NCBI RefSeq assembly: GCF_023638035.1
Contig: NZ_JAKRVX010000003.1
Location: 1-64,000, forward strand
Direction of reading: 5' to 3'
Length of the DNA: 64,000 nucleotides
Origin: Natronocalculus amylovorans
Lineage (GTDB): Archaea > Halobacteriota > Halobacteria > Halobacteriales > Haloferacaceae
In this document: positions 34,375-42,692 of the stretch, in pieces
Layout of the letters: each line of letters opens with the position of its first letter
Numbering within the stretch: the first letter of the stretch is position 1
Notes under the pieces: generated by a model
The model's database searches: none
The model's input: only the letters and a program-made list of their open reading frames with translations
What the model was told of the DNA's origin: nothing
Program-made: the position numbers and the translations under genes

Positions 34375-34945
34375 TCCTCGGCGATGCTGTACTCCTTCCT
34401 AATCGTTCATCTCATCGCACAGTATCCACTTCGTCGCGGTAGCTTTTCAAACCCGATCGGTGTGGCTGGCTCTTGGGCTGAATTTGGGTCTCACTCAGGT
34501 TGGAATGCGGAAAAATCCCGCTTCATATTTTTGAAGGTGGGTGCTCCATACGACAGCGCATGCCAGTTCGACAACGAGCACGGATACCCACGAATAGGCA
34601 ACGGCTTCCTGCAGTGAAGAAGCGTCAACGGCACAACGATCGTCGTTGTCATCGTGATAGTGGCGCTCCCTAGGGAAGTTACGAGCACGACATAACTGAA
34701 GTGTCCAAATATTTTTATATTGAACTCTGTTTCTCTTGACGATATATTTAATATTGTGTGCAACCAGTGAGCAATGCTAACACGGTATGTAGTAACACCG
34801 CCTAATCCGTCGCTGGCTGCGTCTTTTGAGACATTTTAGAATAGGTGCATTTATATGCTCTGAACACATTACTTGTAGTAAGGACATTCCCCGATAAACG
34901 GCTTCTCTTCTTCTACATCTGTCACGGGTCGTCCACGAAACTATC
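34375..34945. other. 571-bp AT-rich spacer upstream of TFB
   Basis: No convincing gene. Weak frames exist: a plus frame from 34384 and a minus frame from 34763 with a hydrophobic stretch, but both have unusual composition (Cys, Ser, Asn, Ile). The part from 34690 to 34900 is clearly AT-rich. It contains TTTATATG at about 34850-34857 that could be the TATA box of TFB, giving a leader of about 65-70 nt. The left half may hold remnants of a decayed gene. Confidence 0.5.
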
Positions 34946-35932
34946 ATGAGTGAAAGTGAAACCAACATCCGAACCTATAGTCGAACCGACGAGTCAGAGA
35001 CGCGATCGGAGCGCGAGCGTGCACAGGAATCGACGACTACCTGCCCAGAATGCAGTGGTCGGCTCCTGACTGACGAAGAACATGGCGAAACCGTCTGCAG
35101 CGATTGTGGATTGGTCGTCGAAGATAGCGCGGTCGATCGCGGGCCAGAGTGGCGTGCGTTCGACTCTGCAGAACGCGATTCAAAATCCCGCGTCGGTGCA
35201 CCAACAACGAAGATGATGCACGACAAAGGGCTGTCAACCAACATCGGCTGGCAGAACAAAGACGCCTACGGAAAGTCGCTCTCCTCACGACAGCGCCAGC
35301 AAATGCAACGGCTCCGTACCTGGAACGAGCGCTTCCGCACCCGTGATTCGAAAGAGCGCAACCTCAAACAAGCGCTCGGTGAGATCGATCGCATGGCATC
35401 CGCGCTTGGACTGCCAAAGAACGTTCGGGAAACCGCATCAGTGATCTACCGCCGTGCCCTCTCGGACGATCTGCTCCCTGGCCGATCGATCGAAGGCGTT
35501 GCGACAGCTGCGCTCTACGCAGCTGCCCGTCAAGCAGGGACCCCCCGGAGCCTCGATGAGTTCACCGCGGTTTCACGTGTTGATAAGATGGAACTAACGC
35601 GGACATACCGCTATGTTGTCCGTGAACTCAAGCTGGAGGTCCAACCAGCAGATCCAGAGAGCTACGTCCCACGGTTTGTCTCTCGGCTTGGTCTCTCCGA
35701 AGAGGTCGAACGAGAAGCGCGTGGCCTGCTCCGAGGTGCGAAAAACGCAGGTACGACGAGTGGCAAATCACCAGTCGGCCTTGCAGCAGCGTCAGTGTAT
35801 GCTGCAGCCCTGCTTGCAAACGAAAAAGTCACACAGAGCCAAGTGAGTGAGGTTGCTGACATCTCTGAAGTGACGATTCGAAACCGATACAAGGAACTTC
35901 TTGAGGTCGATCACGGCGATCTGTTTGCCTGA
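34946..35932 (+). CDS. tfb: transcription initiation factor TFB
   Basis: Archaeal TFIIB: bridges TBP at the TATA box with RNA polymerase. 328 residues. The zinc ribbon has C33-x2-C36 and C51-x2-C54. The B-reader/linker follows (W-R-A-F-D, S-R-V-G-A-P), then two cyclin-like repeats (about 130-225 and 230-325) with I-E-G-V-A-T-A-A-L-Y-A-A-A-R and V-G-L-A-A-A-S-V-Y-A-A-A. The final recognition helix S-E-V-T-I-R-N-R-Y-K-E-L is complete. Haloarchaea usually have several TFBs; this could be a general or a specialised one. Unusually long AT-rich upstream region. Confidence 0.96.
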   Translation: MSESETNIRTYSRTDESETRSERERAQESTTTCPECSGRLLTDEEHGETVCSDCGLVVEDSAVDRGPEWRAFDSAERDSKSRVGAPTTKMMHDKGLSTNIGWQNKDAYGKSLSSRQRQQMQRLRTWNERFRTRDSKERNLKQALGEIDRMASALGLPKNVRETASVIYRRALSDDLLPGRSIEGVATAALYAAARQAGTPRSLDEFTAVSRVDKMELTRTYRYVVRELKLEVQPADPESYVPRFVSRLGLSEEVEREARGLLRGAKNAGTTSGKSPVGLAAASVYAAALLANEKVTQSQVSEVADISEVTIRNRYKELLEVDHGDLFA

Positions 35933-35997
35933 TACAGAGATAATGCGTGTGAAACACACGCAAACTTTTACTCGATAGCGCCCGTCATCTGCTTCGT

Positions 35998-36177
35998 ATG
36001 GTCGAAGCATTTGTCCGATTAGTCTGCCCAGAATGTGGTAAAGAATGGCAAGAAACACCAACTGACTTACCAGAGGTGCGAAAGAATTTCTCTTGCCCTG
36101 CATGTCACGCAACACGGCGACTCTCGGAATTTATGCGTACCGACCGAGACCTTCGCGCCGTTAAACAGTTCCAGTAG
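35998..36177 (+). CDS. zinc-ribbon mini-protein
   Basis: 59 residues, start ATG, stop TAG. Two C-P-x-C knuckles: C10-P-E-C13-G and C33-P-A-C36-H, spaced 20 residues, the usual zinc-ribbon layout. The rest is charged (R-L-S-E-F-M-R-T-D-R-D-L). Probably a DNA/RNA- or protein-binding accessory. It is 65 bp after tfb, with a TATA-like CTTTTACT upstream. Haloarchaeal relatives exist but the function is unknown to me. Confidence 0.75.
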   Translation: MVEAFVRLVCPECGKEWQETPTDLPEVRKNFSCPACHATRRLSEFMRTDRDLRAVKQFQ

Positions 36178-36357
36178 GCAGGTACTACCGGACTTATTGA
36201 ATACTGCTATTGGACTAACACTAATAAGCCATGCTATCAAATGTCATGACAAGCAATATCTGCCAATAACGGCTATTTTGATCGCTCTATTCAACGTTGT
36301 GTGTTAACTCATATCAAGATAATACTATAACCCCTCGGTCGTTAGAACTCATCGCAC

Positions 36358-36597
36358 ATGAAAAAACAGGAGCTCATCCATCTGCACGGTCTTCTTTCAG
36401 AAGTACGAAATCAGTGTCAACACTGGGAAGGAGATCTCGATCTTGAAGCGTATGAGACGCTTGGTGTAAAGCCGACATCAATTCACAAGTCAAAAACTGA
36501 TCACAAAGCCGCTGTTTTTAAACTCGCTGAGGGAATTACTGGATCGATGCAACAGGCAGAAGCCGAGCCTGAAACTGTCGCTCCAACTGCAGACTAA
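36358..36597 (+). CDS. UPF0058 family protein (copy 2)
   Basis: 79 residues, M-K-K-Q-E-L-I-H-L-H-G-L-L at the start, the same H-x-H-x-L-L pattern as the copy at 23373-23612. Acidic C-terminal tail. The upstream 180 bp is AT-rich with several TATA-like stretches (TACTATAACC at 36325-36335). Function unknown. Confidence 0.87.
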   Translation: MKKQELIHLHGLLSEVRNQCQHWEGDLDLEAYETLGVKPTSIHKSKTDHKAAVFKLAEGITGSMQQAEAEPETVAPTAD

Positions 36598-36689
36598 ACA
36601 TACGACGACACCTCCTAACGAATGTTACAATCCTGAGCGAGTGCTCTATTTAACACATCGATCCTCGAAAATACTATACTCGGTGGTGT

Positions 36690-37112
36690 CTACTCCGACG
36701 ATTCGTCCGTTTTTGGGCTACCGATCGACACATCTTCATCCTGTTCATCTGTTTCCTTTTCATCAGCGGAATCCTCATCTGGAAGTATCTCCACAGACAG
36801 CACTTTCAGCGGGATGTTATGGAGTCGTTGCCCGATTTCTTTTCGCGCAATCCGACTTGCGTGCTCTTCTCGTTCAACATTGTACACCGTCATTTCTAGC
36901 TCCAGTGCGACAAGCGCCTCATCCGCCGCAATAAACGCGGGCGCCATCTCATCTCCGGATGGTGATGTTCGCATTGTCATATTAATCTCGACATAGTTGA
37001 GATCGGGATTGAGCATATCGCCCGTCTTTGAGATTGCGATCCGGACAGCCTCGTCCGTGCTTGCAACGTCGTACACTGGAACAGCGGCCTCAACGACGAC
37101 TCGGCAGTCCAT
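36690..37112 (-). CDS. DUF555 family protein (copy 2)
   Basis: 140 residues from M-D-C-R-V-V-V-E-A-A-V-P-V. The C-terminal core E-E-H-A-S-R-I-A-R-K-E-I-G-Q-R-L parallels the H-A-A-R-I-A-K-S-E block of the copy at 6406. The C-P-A-C-G knuckle of copy 1 is replaced here by a Ser/Gly/Asp segment (R-T-S-P-S-G-D-E), so any metal site is lost. It has a longer acidic tail (about 30 residues). The inner ATG start was chosen over a frame six codons longer. Confidence 0.85.
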   Translation of the reverse strand: MDCRVVVEAAVPVYDVASTDEAVRIAISKTGDMLNPDLNYVEINMTMRTSPSGDEMAPAFIAADEALVALELEMTVYNVEREEHASRIARKEIGQRLHNIPLKVLSVEILPDEDSADEKETDEQDEDVSIGSPKTDESSE

Positions 37113-37176
37113 AGTGAGTATACATACCACACCAAGGAGTATGAAACTTCGCCTGGATTACAACTCTCAAAGAACG

Positions 37177-38142
37177 TTACTCTCCGCCGTTTCGGAGATG
37201 ATGAAAAACGTAGGTCTGAACATAGCCCGCAAACTCCCCACCAAACCGTTCTCGAATGGCGCGTGAGGTGTTCGTATAGTTTGATTTCTCACAGTCGGGG
37301 TAGTACTCTGCAATTGCGGTTTGAATCCACGTGTCCAACGGGACTGGCTCTGTAAAGCCAAGTGAGAATAGCAGTACACAGTCTGAGACTTTGTCACCAA
37401 CACCAACGAACTGTGTCAGCAGTTCACGTGCTTCCTCATACGGTAGTGATTGTGCGTCGTATGGATCACTCTCCTCGGTCGCAACCATCTCAGCGGTTCG
37501 CTGTACATACGGTGCTCTGTATCCCAAACTCAGATCGCGGAGTTCATCTTCGGTTCTCGCAGCGAGCGTCTCTGCTGTTGGATAGCTGTAATATGTGTTG
37601 TCACCCAGTTCGATCGGCTCGCCATACGTTTCCATGAGTGATTGTTGCATCTGATGGATTCGAGAGACACGCATCTGTGCCGAGCAAATAAACGAAATGA
37701 GGCTCGGAAACGCAGGATCTCGAACGAGTCGCATACCAGCGTATCGATCGAATGCACGGCCCAGCATGGCATCCGGTGGTGTTTTTGCCTCAATTGCAGC
37801 TAGGTCATCGTCAAGCCGAAGGATGTGCGTGAGGATTGGCACTGCATCAGCTGTCGATTCCCACTGAAGCGATTCATCTTGTTGCCGAATTCGAATTGGG
37901 ACCGCCTCATCACTGACACCAGGTATTGGGGAGACTACGGTCTCATACCATGCATCACCACCATGGACGTCTGATTCGGCGTACATCTGTCCGTCAGGAC
38001 GGTTCCACAAATAGCTTTGACCGCTTTCGACAGTTGATTGGAGATCAAACGCCCCATCAAGTGTCGCTAAATCGATTGCCCCACGTTCCATTGACTCTCT
38101 TAGGTGAGCTGTGTGTATTGGGGTTTCGAAACCGTCATTCAA
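37177..38142 (-). CDS. 8-oxoguanine-type DNA glycosylase (HhH-GPD, Ogg-like)
   Basis: 321 residues resembling Ogg1. The helix-hairpin-helix F-V-G-V-G-D-K-V-S-D-C ends at the catalytic Lys K251, with the catalytic Asp at D270 (P-V-P-L-D-T-W). It should remove oxidised guanine from DNA and may nick the strand by its lyase activity. The N-terminal domain includes L-Q-S-T-V-E-S-G-Q-S-Y-L-W, close to the Ogg family. The start may instead be the ATG at 38091 (M-E-R-G-A-I-D-L), since the first 17 residues are less conserved in style. It follows the M20 gene by 24 bp, probably in an operon. Confidence 0.85.
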   Translation of the reverse strand: MNDGFETPIHTAHLRESMERGAIDLATLDGAFDLQSTVESGQSYLWNRPDGQMYAESDVHGGDAWYETVVSPIPGVSDEAVPIRIRQQDESLQWESTADAVPILTHILRLDDDLAAIEAKTPPDAMLGRAFDRYAGMRLVRDPAFPSLISFICSAQMRVSRIHQMQQSLMETYGEPIELGDNTYYSYPTAETLAARTEDELRDLSLGYRAPYVQRTAEMVATEESDPYDAQSLPYEEARELLTQFVGVGDKVSDCVLLFSLGFTEPVPLDTWIQTAIAEYYPDCEKSNYTNTSRAIRERFGGEFAGYVQTYVFHHLRNGGE

Positions 38143-38166
38143 AACCGCGCTTACACCCTCTCTTGG

Positions 38167-39429
38167 CTACTCTTGGGCAGCGCGCGCAATTGCGCCCGCG
38201 AGGACCCTGGTTGCCTCTGCACAGTCCTCCCAATCAGTCCACTCTCGTGGATTGTGCGAGATCCCATTCTTTGATGGCGCAAAGAGCAATACTGCATCTG
38301 TCACGTCCGCAATATACATTGTATCGTGTGCCGCGCCCGAGTGCATATCATGTGTCGCAATCCCTGCAGTTGACCCAGCATCGTGGACGTACTGTCTGAG
38401 CCGATCGCTCATCGGTGTTGGCTCAAGATCAAATGGCCGATCGATCGCCGTCTGTACTCCACGGGTATTTTCGATCGCGGTGAGCGCATCTTCGGTCGCA
38501 GTCACAAGCGTCTGCATCGACTCATACGCGACATCGCGGATATCAACACCCAGTGTGACACGCCCTGGGACTACGTTTGTCGCGTTTGGCTCAACAGAGA
38601 GCGAACCGACGGTCCCAACTGCGGATTCACTGCTCTCTTCGACGATCGTATTCGCGCATTCCTCAACGTCAAGAATGACCTCTGCAGCGGCTGTGAGCGC
38701 ATCTGTCCGCTCTGTCATTGGTGTTGCACCTGCATGGTTCGCCTCGCCATCGATCGTCACATGACAGTGTGTAATCCCTGTGATTGTGGTTACAACACCG
38801 ACTGGAATCCGTTTTCGCTCAAGGACTGTATCCTGCTCAATGTGAAGTTCAAACCAGCTATCCCATGAATGTGGATCGATAAGCCCGTCTCCGTGATATC
38901 CAATCTCTGTGAGTGCCTCTTGGAGCGTTACCCCGGAGTCACTGGTGAGCGACAACGCTTCGTCAACGGATCGATCGCCGACTGCGACAGAGGATCCAAG
39001 GAGTCCATCACTGAACCGCTGGCCTTCTTCTTCGGTGAAGCAGACCACATCGATCGGTCGTGTTATCTCAATATCCGACTCTTGAATTGCTCTCACTGCT
39101 TCAACTGCGGCATACACGCCAAGCGGCCCATCAAAAATACCACCGTGTGGAACGGAGTCAAGGTGGCTACCAGCGGCAACCGGTGCTGCATCTGGATCGG
39201 CAGTTGCAGGTTCAAATCGGCCAGTAATGTTTCCAACCGCGTCAATTGAGACAGAGAGCCCTGCTTCTCGGAGCTGTGAGACAAAGTAATCACGTGCGCG
39301 CTTGTTTGCGGTTGTCCCTGCGAGAACGGTTCGGCCGATTCCTTCCGCAACATCTACTGCACCAAATTCCGAATTGGTCTCAATATCTGCTCGGAGCCGA
39401 TCGGCGTCAACAGAAACTGTGTCTGACAT
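38167..39429 (-). CDS. M20-family amidohydrolase (N-carbamoyl-amino acid hydrolase/allantoate type)
   Basis: 420 residues. Motifs of the Zn-dependent hydantoinase/carbamoylase group: G-S-H-L-D-S-V-P-H-G-G near 85, C-F-T-E-E-E-G-Q-R-F near 120 and E-L-H-I-E-Q near 185, plus a C-terminal M-H-S-G-A-A-H-D segment near 360 with the last ligands. It would cleave N-carbamoyl amino acids, ureidoglycolate or allantoate. No uric acid pathway genes are nearby, so the substrate is open. Probably the first gene of an operon with the Ogg-like gene. Confidence 0.88.
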   Translation of the reverse strand: MSDTVSVDADRLRADIETNSEFGAVDVAEGIGRTVLAGTTANKRARDYFVSQLREAGLSVSIDAVGNITGRFEPATADPDAAPVAAGSHLDSVPHGGIFDGPLGVYAAVEAVRAIQESDIEITRPIDVVCFTEEEGQRFSDGLLGSSVAVGDRSVDEALSLTSDSGVTLQEALTEIGYHGDGLIDPHSWDSWFELHIEQDTVLERKRIPVGVVTTITGITHCHVTIDGEANHAGATPMTERTDALTAAAEVILDVEECANTIVEESSESAVGTVGSLSVEPNATNVVPGRVTLGVDIRDVAYESMQTLVTATEDALTAIENTRGVQTAIDRPFDLEPTPMSDRLRQYVHDAGSTAGIATHDMHSGAAHDTMYIADVTDAVLLFAPSKNGISHNPREWTDWEDCAEATRVLAGAIARAAQE

Positions 39430-39479
39430 AGCTACGAAAAAGACGCCAGTATCAAAGGCTGTTCGCTTCCCGGAAGCCG

Positions 39480-40967
39480 TTAGCGGTTATATCGATCGGT
39501 GAGGTCTGCAAGCCGTGCTGCAATCTCTTCAGCGAAGCCTTCCGCAGTACACCGCCACTGCCAGTTCCCGTCAAGCGTTCCTGGTGTGTTGTAGCGCGCA
39601 TGTGAATCCAATCCGAGCAGATCCCACATCGGTGTAAATGCGAGCACCGCATCTGACTCCCATACCGCCTTGATAATTGACCAGCTAATTTCGGAGCCAT
39701 CAACACCCAGATTGTAGTGAAGACAGCCACGCTGTCTGTCATCAAGATCGTCGTAATAGCCAACGAACGTGTCCGTATCATGCGTTGATGTGTAGCCGAC
39801 AACGTTGTGTGGATACTCAATCGGTTGGTGTGTCGAGCCTTCTTGACACCAATCCGAATAGATCGGAACTCTCATTCCTGGCAGATTAAAACGGTCCATC
39901 AAAGCATATAGCTCCTCATCCGGGAATCCGAGATCCTCTGCAATGAATGGTACCGAACCAAGTTCTTCATCGATCGACTCAAAAAATGCATCCTGAGGTC
40001 CATCCCGCCATGCACCTGCGGCAGGGGAATCCGCATCAGCAGGGATTGCCCAGTATTGGAGGAAGCCTTGGAAATGGTCTAATCGAGTGACATCGACAAG
40101 TGAGAACAACCGCTCAAGCCGATCGATCCACCAGCCATAGCCGTCTTCACGGAGCGCGTCCCAATCATACAGCGGATTTCCCCACCGCTGTCCATCATCG
40201 CCGGGGTTCGGTGGGACGCCCGCAACAGCGGTTGGCTCGTTTTCGTCATTAAGTTGGAAGGCGTCTGGATTTGCCCACACATCGGCGCTATCAAGCCCGA
40301 CATAGATCGGGAGATCACCAACGAGTGAGATGCCCCGGTCTGCAGCGGCGTCTCTCAGTGATTGCCACTGGGTATCGAACCAATACTGTGTGACAATGTG
40401 GTACCGGATCGTCTCTTTCGCCTCGGTTTGGAAGGTTTCGATTGCCGCTGGCTCACGATTCCGGAACTGATCCGGCCATGATGGCCACGGCTGTTCGTCG
40501 AATCGGTTTTTGAGTGCCATGTACGTCGCGTACTCAGTGACCCAACTGTGTTCGGCAACAAACGCATCAACAGCACGCTGTTCATCCGCAGTCGCAGTCT
40601 CCTCGAACTCCGCAACCGCGGTTCGAAGAAGCGGCTCCTTGTACTCGGTGACCGCGTCATACGCAACTGCGTGGTCGTCAAACGGTGGAATTGGCTCACA
40701 ATCACTCTCGCTGAGCCATCCATCGGCTTTCAGCTGTTCAAGATCAATAAACAGCGGGTTGCCTGCAAATGCGGAGTATGACTGGTATGGTGAATTTCCA
40801 AGTCCTGCGGACGTGGGGCCCAGCGGACAGAATTGCCAGTACTGTTGCTCTGCTGACGCAAGGAAATCAAGAAACAAGCGAGCGCCGTCTCCGAGGTCAC
40901 CAATCCCATACTGGCTCGGGAGTGACGAAATATGGAGAAAAACACCACTTGCACGATCGAATTGCAT
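39480..40967 (-). CDS. malQ: 4-alpha-glucanotransferase (amylomaltase, GH77)
   Basis: 495 residues, standard length for GH77. It transfers maltosyl and longer glucans between alpha-1,4-glucans. Recognisable blocks: S-L-P-S-Q-Y-G-I-G-D-L-G at 15-26, G-D-L-P-I-Y-V-G-L-D-S-A-D-V-W near 218, V-T-R-L-D-H-F-Q-G-F near 292 (nucleophile Asp), and F-I-A-E-D-L-G near 340 (acid/base Glu). Single gene. Confidence 0.95.
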   Translation of the reverse strand: MQFDRASGVFLHISSLPSQYGIGDLGDGARLFLDFLASAEQQYWQFCPLGPTSAGLGNSPYQSYSAFAGNPLFIDLEQLKADGWLSESDCEPIPPFDDHAVAYDAVTEYKEPLLRTAVAEFEETATADEQRAVDAFVAEHSWVTEYATYMALKNRFDEQPWPSWPDQFRNREPAAIETFQTEAKETIRYHIVTQYWFDTQWQSLRDAAADRGISLVGDLPIYVGLDSADVWANPDAFQLNDENEPTAVAGVPPNPGDDGQRWGNPLYDWDALREDGYGWWIDRLERLFSLVDVTRLDHFQGFLQYWAIPADADSPAAGAWRDGPQDAFFESIDEELGSVPFIAEDLGFPDEELYALMDRFNLPGMRVPIYSDWCQEGSTHQPIEYPHNVVGYTSTHDTDTFVGYYDDLDDRQRGCLHYNLGVDGSEISWSIIKAVWESDAVLAFTPMWDLLGLDSHARYNTPGTLDGNWQWRCTAEGFAEEIAARLADLTDRYNR

Positions 40968-41069
40968 AAACAGTAGGTATAGCGCATTCGTGTCAAAGCT
41001 TTTGATTACGACCGTAATTTAGCCGTCTTCCGTCAGTGCAGTTTTGTTTCCAGCACCCCAATTATACAT

Positions 41070-41495
41070 ATGGTTGCGTACGATTCGATACTAATCTACG
41101 ATGGTGAGTGTCCATACTGTTCGATCGCGGCACGAGCGCTGAAACGACTGGACAATATCGGTTCGATATCGTGGTACGATGACGCTGCGCAATCATTCCT
41201 TACAGCCCAATTTGATGAGCCACCGTTTGCGATGGTACTTGTCGATCGATCCAGAAACCGTGTCTATGCCGGTCGATCGGCTGCAAAAGAGCTTGCTGAG
41301 AGAGCGGGGACCCCCTCTCTTGTAGGCTCGCTGGTTCGGCGCAACTACGATCGGATTGCCTCTGTAGTCGGTACTGCAAGCAACCGTGGCCGCGATCCGG
41401 ATGATGTCCACGAGATTTATCAGCTCCGTACGGATGCAAGAACGCAATTCGACCAGCTTGCGACGAATGCTGCAGAACCACCCGAGACACTCTAA
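41070..41495 (+). CDS. DCC-family (DUF393) thiol protein
   Basis: 141 residues. The DCC motif D11-G-E-C14-P-Y-C17 sits near the N-terminus in a thioredoxin-like fold (I-L-I-Y-D-G-E-C). Predicted thiol-disulfide oxidoreductase of unknown substrate. Complete. Its 3' end faces the structured RNA candidate on the opposite strand, about 25 bp beyond its stop. Confidence 0.87.
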   Translation: MVAYDSILIYDGECPYCSIAARALKRLDNIGSISWYDDAAQSFLTAQFDEPPFAMVLVDRSRNRVYAGRSAAKELAERAGTPSLVGSLVRRNYDRIASVVGTASNRGRDPDDVHEIYQLRTDARTQFDQLATNAAEPPETL

Positions 41496-41519
41496 GGAGC
41501 ACTATCGCTCAGAAGTATT

Positions 41520-41735
41520 GAGAACAGCTGTCCGGCCAAAATAGTAGCCAGACAGCCGTGTACCCAGCCGACCCGGGCAAAGTCGGCCGAGCGAACCCAA
41601 CGATCCGGGCAAGGTCATTGGGTATACTGTAGCGAGCGCCCGGGCAGAACGCTCGGCTACAGTTGCCGGATTGTCAGAGGCACCCCGGCGTATACAATGG
41701 GTGCCCGCAGCGTATTTAATTCACCCGTTGACATC
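41520..41735 (-). ncRNA. candidate structured RNA with three repeated-loop hairpins
   Basis: Non-coding interval between the DCC gene and an HTH gene, with five consecutive hairpins: 41527-41556, 41567-41587, 41595-41623, 41627-41662 and 41679-41705. Hairpins two, three and four have unrelated stems but the same loop, read on the minus strand as YYYTGCCCGGR (CTTTGCCCGGG counting a closing pair, CCTTGCCCGGA, TTCTGCCCGGG). The strand is suggested by pairing: in hairpins one and three, C-A mismatches on the plus strand become U-G wobbles on the minus strand. A minus-strand TATA box (TATATAAA, 41757-41764) would start the RNA near 41732. The ends are approximate. Not a tRNA, and I see no SRP or RNase P features. 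Confidence 0.5.
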
Positions 41736-41756
41736 TGGACCATCAATACATACTAA

Positions 41757-41764
41757 TTTATATA
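41757..41764 (-). promoter_or_regulatory. TATA box, candidate promoter of the structured RNA
   Basis: TATATAAA on the minus strand, preceded by an A-rich BRE-like stretch (AAAAAC). It is about 25 nt upstream of the predicted 5' end. A second TATATAAA lies further upstream on the same strand at about 41774-41781. Confidence 0.4.
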
Positions 41765-41803
41765 GTTTTTGATTCTTTATATACTCTTGCGGGCAGCAGA
41801 AGT

Positions 41804-41815
41804 ATTATAAATATG
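41804..41815 (+). promoter_or_regulatory. TATA box of the HTH gene
   Basis: TATTATAAATAT centred about 26 bp upstream of the ATG at 41836, the spacing expected for a leaderless mRNA. It is divergent from the RNA candidate promoter. Confidence 0.5.
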
Positions 41816-41835
41816 ATGACACAACTAATTAAGGG

Positions 41836-42618
41836 ATGACAGACACGGGCCCTAGAGATCTATTATCACTTATTGTCCGGCGGGGAGACGTGTTGCGCAC
41901 AATTGATTCGCCCGGAATGGATAAACGTGACATCGTTTCGCAGTTGAACGTCTCACGCTCCACCGTTGACCGTGCCGTACGCGAACTGGAAAGTGCGGAA
42001 CTTATCGAACGCACTGACAATGTTTTCCGCCGCACACTTGCCGGAGAACTAGCTTTGGATGCGTACGAAACGTTCGAAGAACAGCTATCAGCTATCTCTG
42101 CTTCCTGCTCCGCACTTAGACCGCTCCCACCAGAAACCGAAATCGACTCTGCGTTGCTAGTTGATGCGGACGTCATCTCTGCAACGATTCATGAGCCTCA
42201 CCAACCGATCGCAAAACTGTGTGAACTATGTGAGTCTGCTCGTTGGGTCCATCTCGTGCTTCCAGCCGTATTTCCACAAATACTTGATTCAATTGTTGAC
42301 GCTGCTCAAAGTGAACAACTCAGAGCCGATCTTGTAATTACTCAACCAGTTCTTCAACGGTTGCTCTCGACCGACAAATCAAAACTGACAACCCTTACTG
42401 AGTCCGAGTATGTGACAATTCGACAAACAGAACTGTCACAACAGTACGTTCCGCTCATCATTGAAAATGACTCCCGGACGATCGGTGGACTACTTATTGT
42501 CGAGACAAACGGTGCGAGTGCGCTCATTTTGAACGAAGATCCGGATGCAGTCACAAGGGTCTCTAATAAACTAAGAAAGTATCTCGAAAGCGCAGAGCCA
42601 ATTAAGAGCCACCACTGA
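41836..42618 (+). CDS. winged-helix HTH transcriptional regulator
   Basis: 260 residues. The N-terminal winged helix (about 15-75) has the recognition helix V-S-R-S-T-V-D-R-A-V-R-E-L. The remaining 180 residues form a sensor-like domain (I-S-A-T-I-H-E-P-H-Q-P, V-H-L-V-L-P-A-V, then I-G-G-L-L-I-V-E-T near 210) of the kind common in archaeal HTH regulators; ligand unknown. CGATCG is sparse here (two copies in 0.8 kb). Leaderless. It is divergent from the structured RNA candidate, so it may control that RNA or itself. Confidence 0.85.
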   Translation: MTDTGPRDLLSLIVRRGDVLRTIDSPGMDKRDIVSQLNVSRSTVDRAVRELESAELIERTDNVFRRTLAGELALDAYETFEEQLSAISASCSALRPLPPETEIDSALLVDADVISATIHEPHQPIAKLCELCESARWVHLVLPAVFPQILDSIVDAAQSEQLRADLVITQPVLQRLLSTDKSKLTTLTESEYVTIRQTELSQQYVPLIIENDSRTIGGLLIVETNGASALILNEDPDAVTRVSNKLRKYLESAEPIKSHH

Positions 42619-42692
42619 AGGAGTGTTAGCTCCGTCAGACGTGTGTCTGTCGACCACGAAGTCTTATTACTTGAGGCTTCAACGAACTGTGT

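Noticed and set aside
38111-38764. 217-codon plus-strand frame opposite the M20 gene
   Set aside because: Serine-rich antisense product; the minus-strand enzyme has complete metal motifs.
41520-41735. tRNA, SRP RNA or RNase P RNA as explanation of the hairpin array
   Set aside because: No T-loop or acceptor pairing, no SRP Alu/GGAG-type helix 8 loop, and far too short for RNase P; the repeated identical loops fit none of these.
41520-41735. CRISPR array as explanation of the repeated CCGGGCA motif
   Set aside because: Repeats are 7-11 nt only, with unequal spacing and stems that differ; no cas genes in the window.
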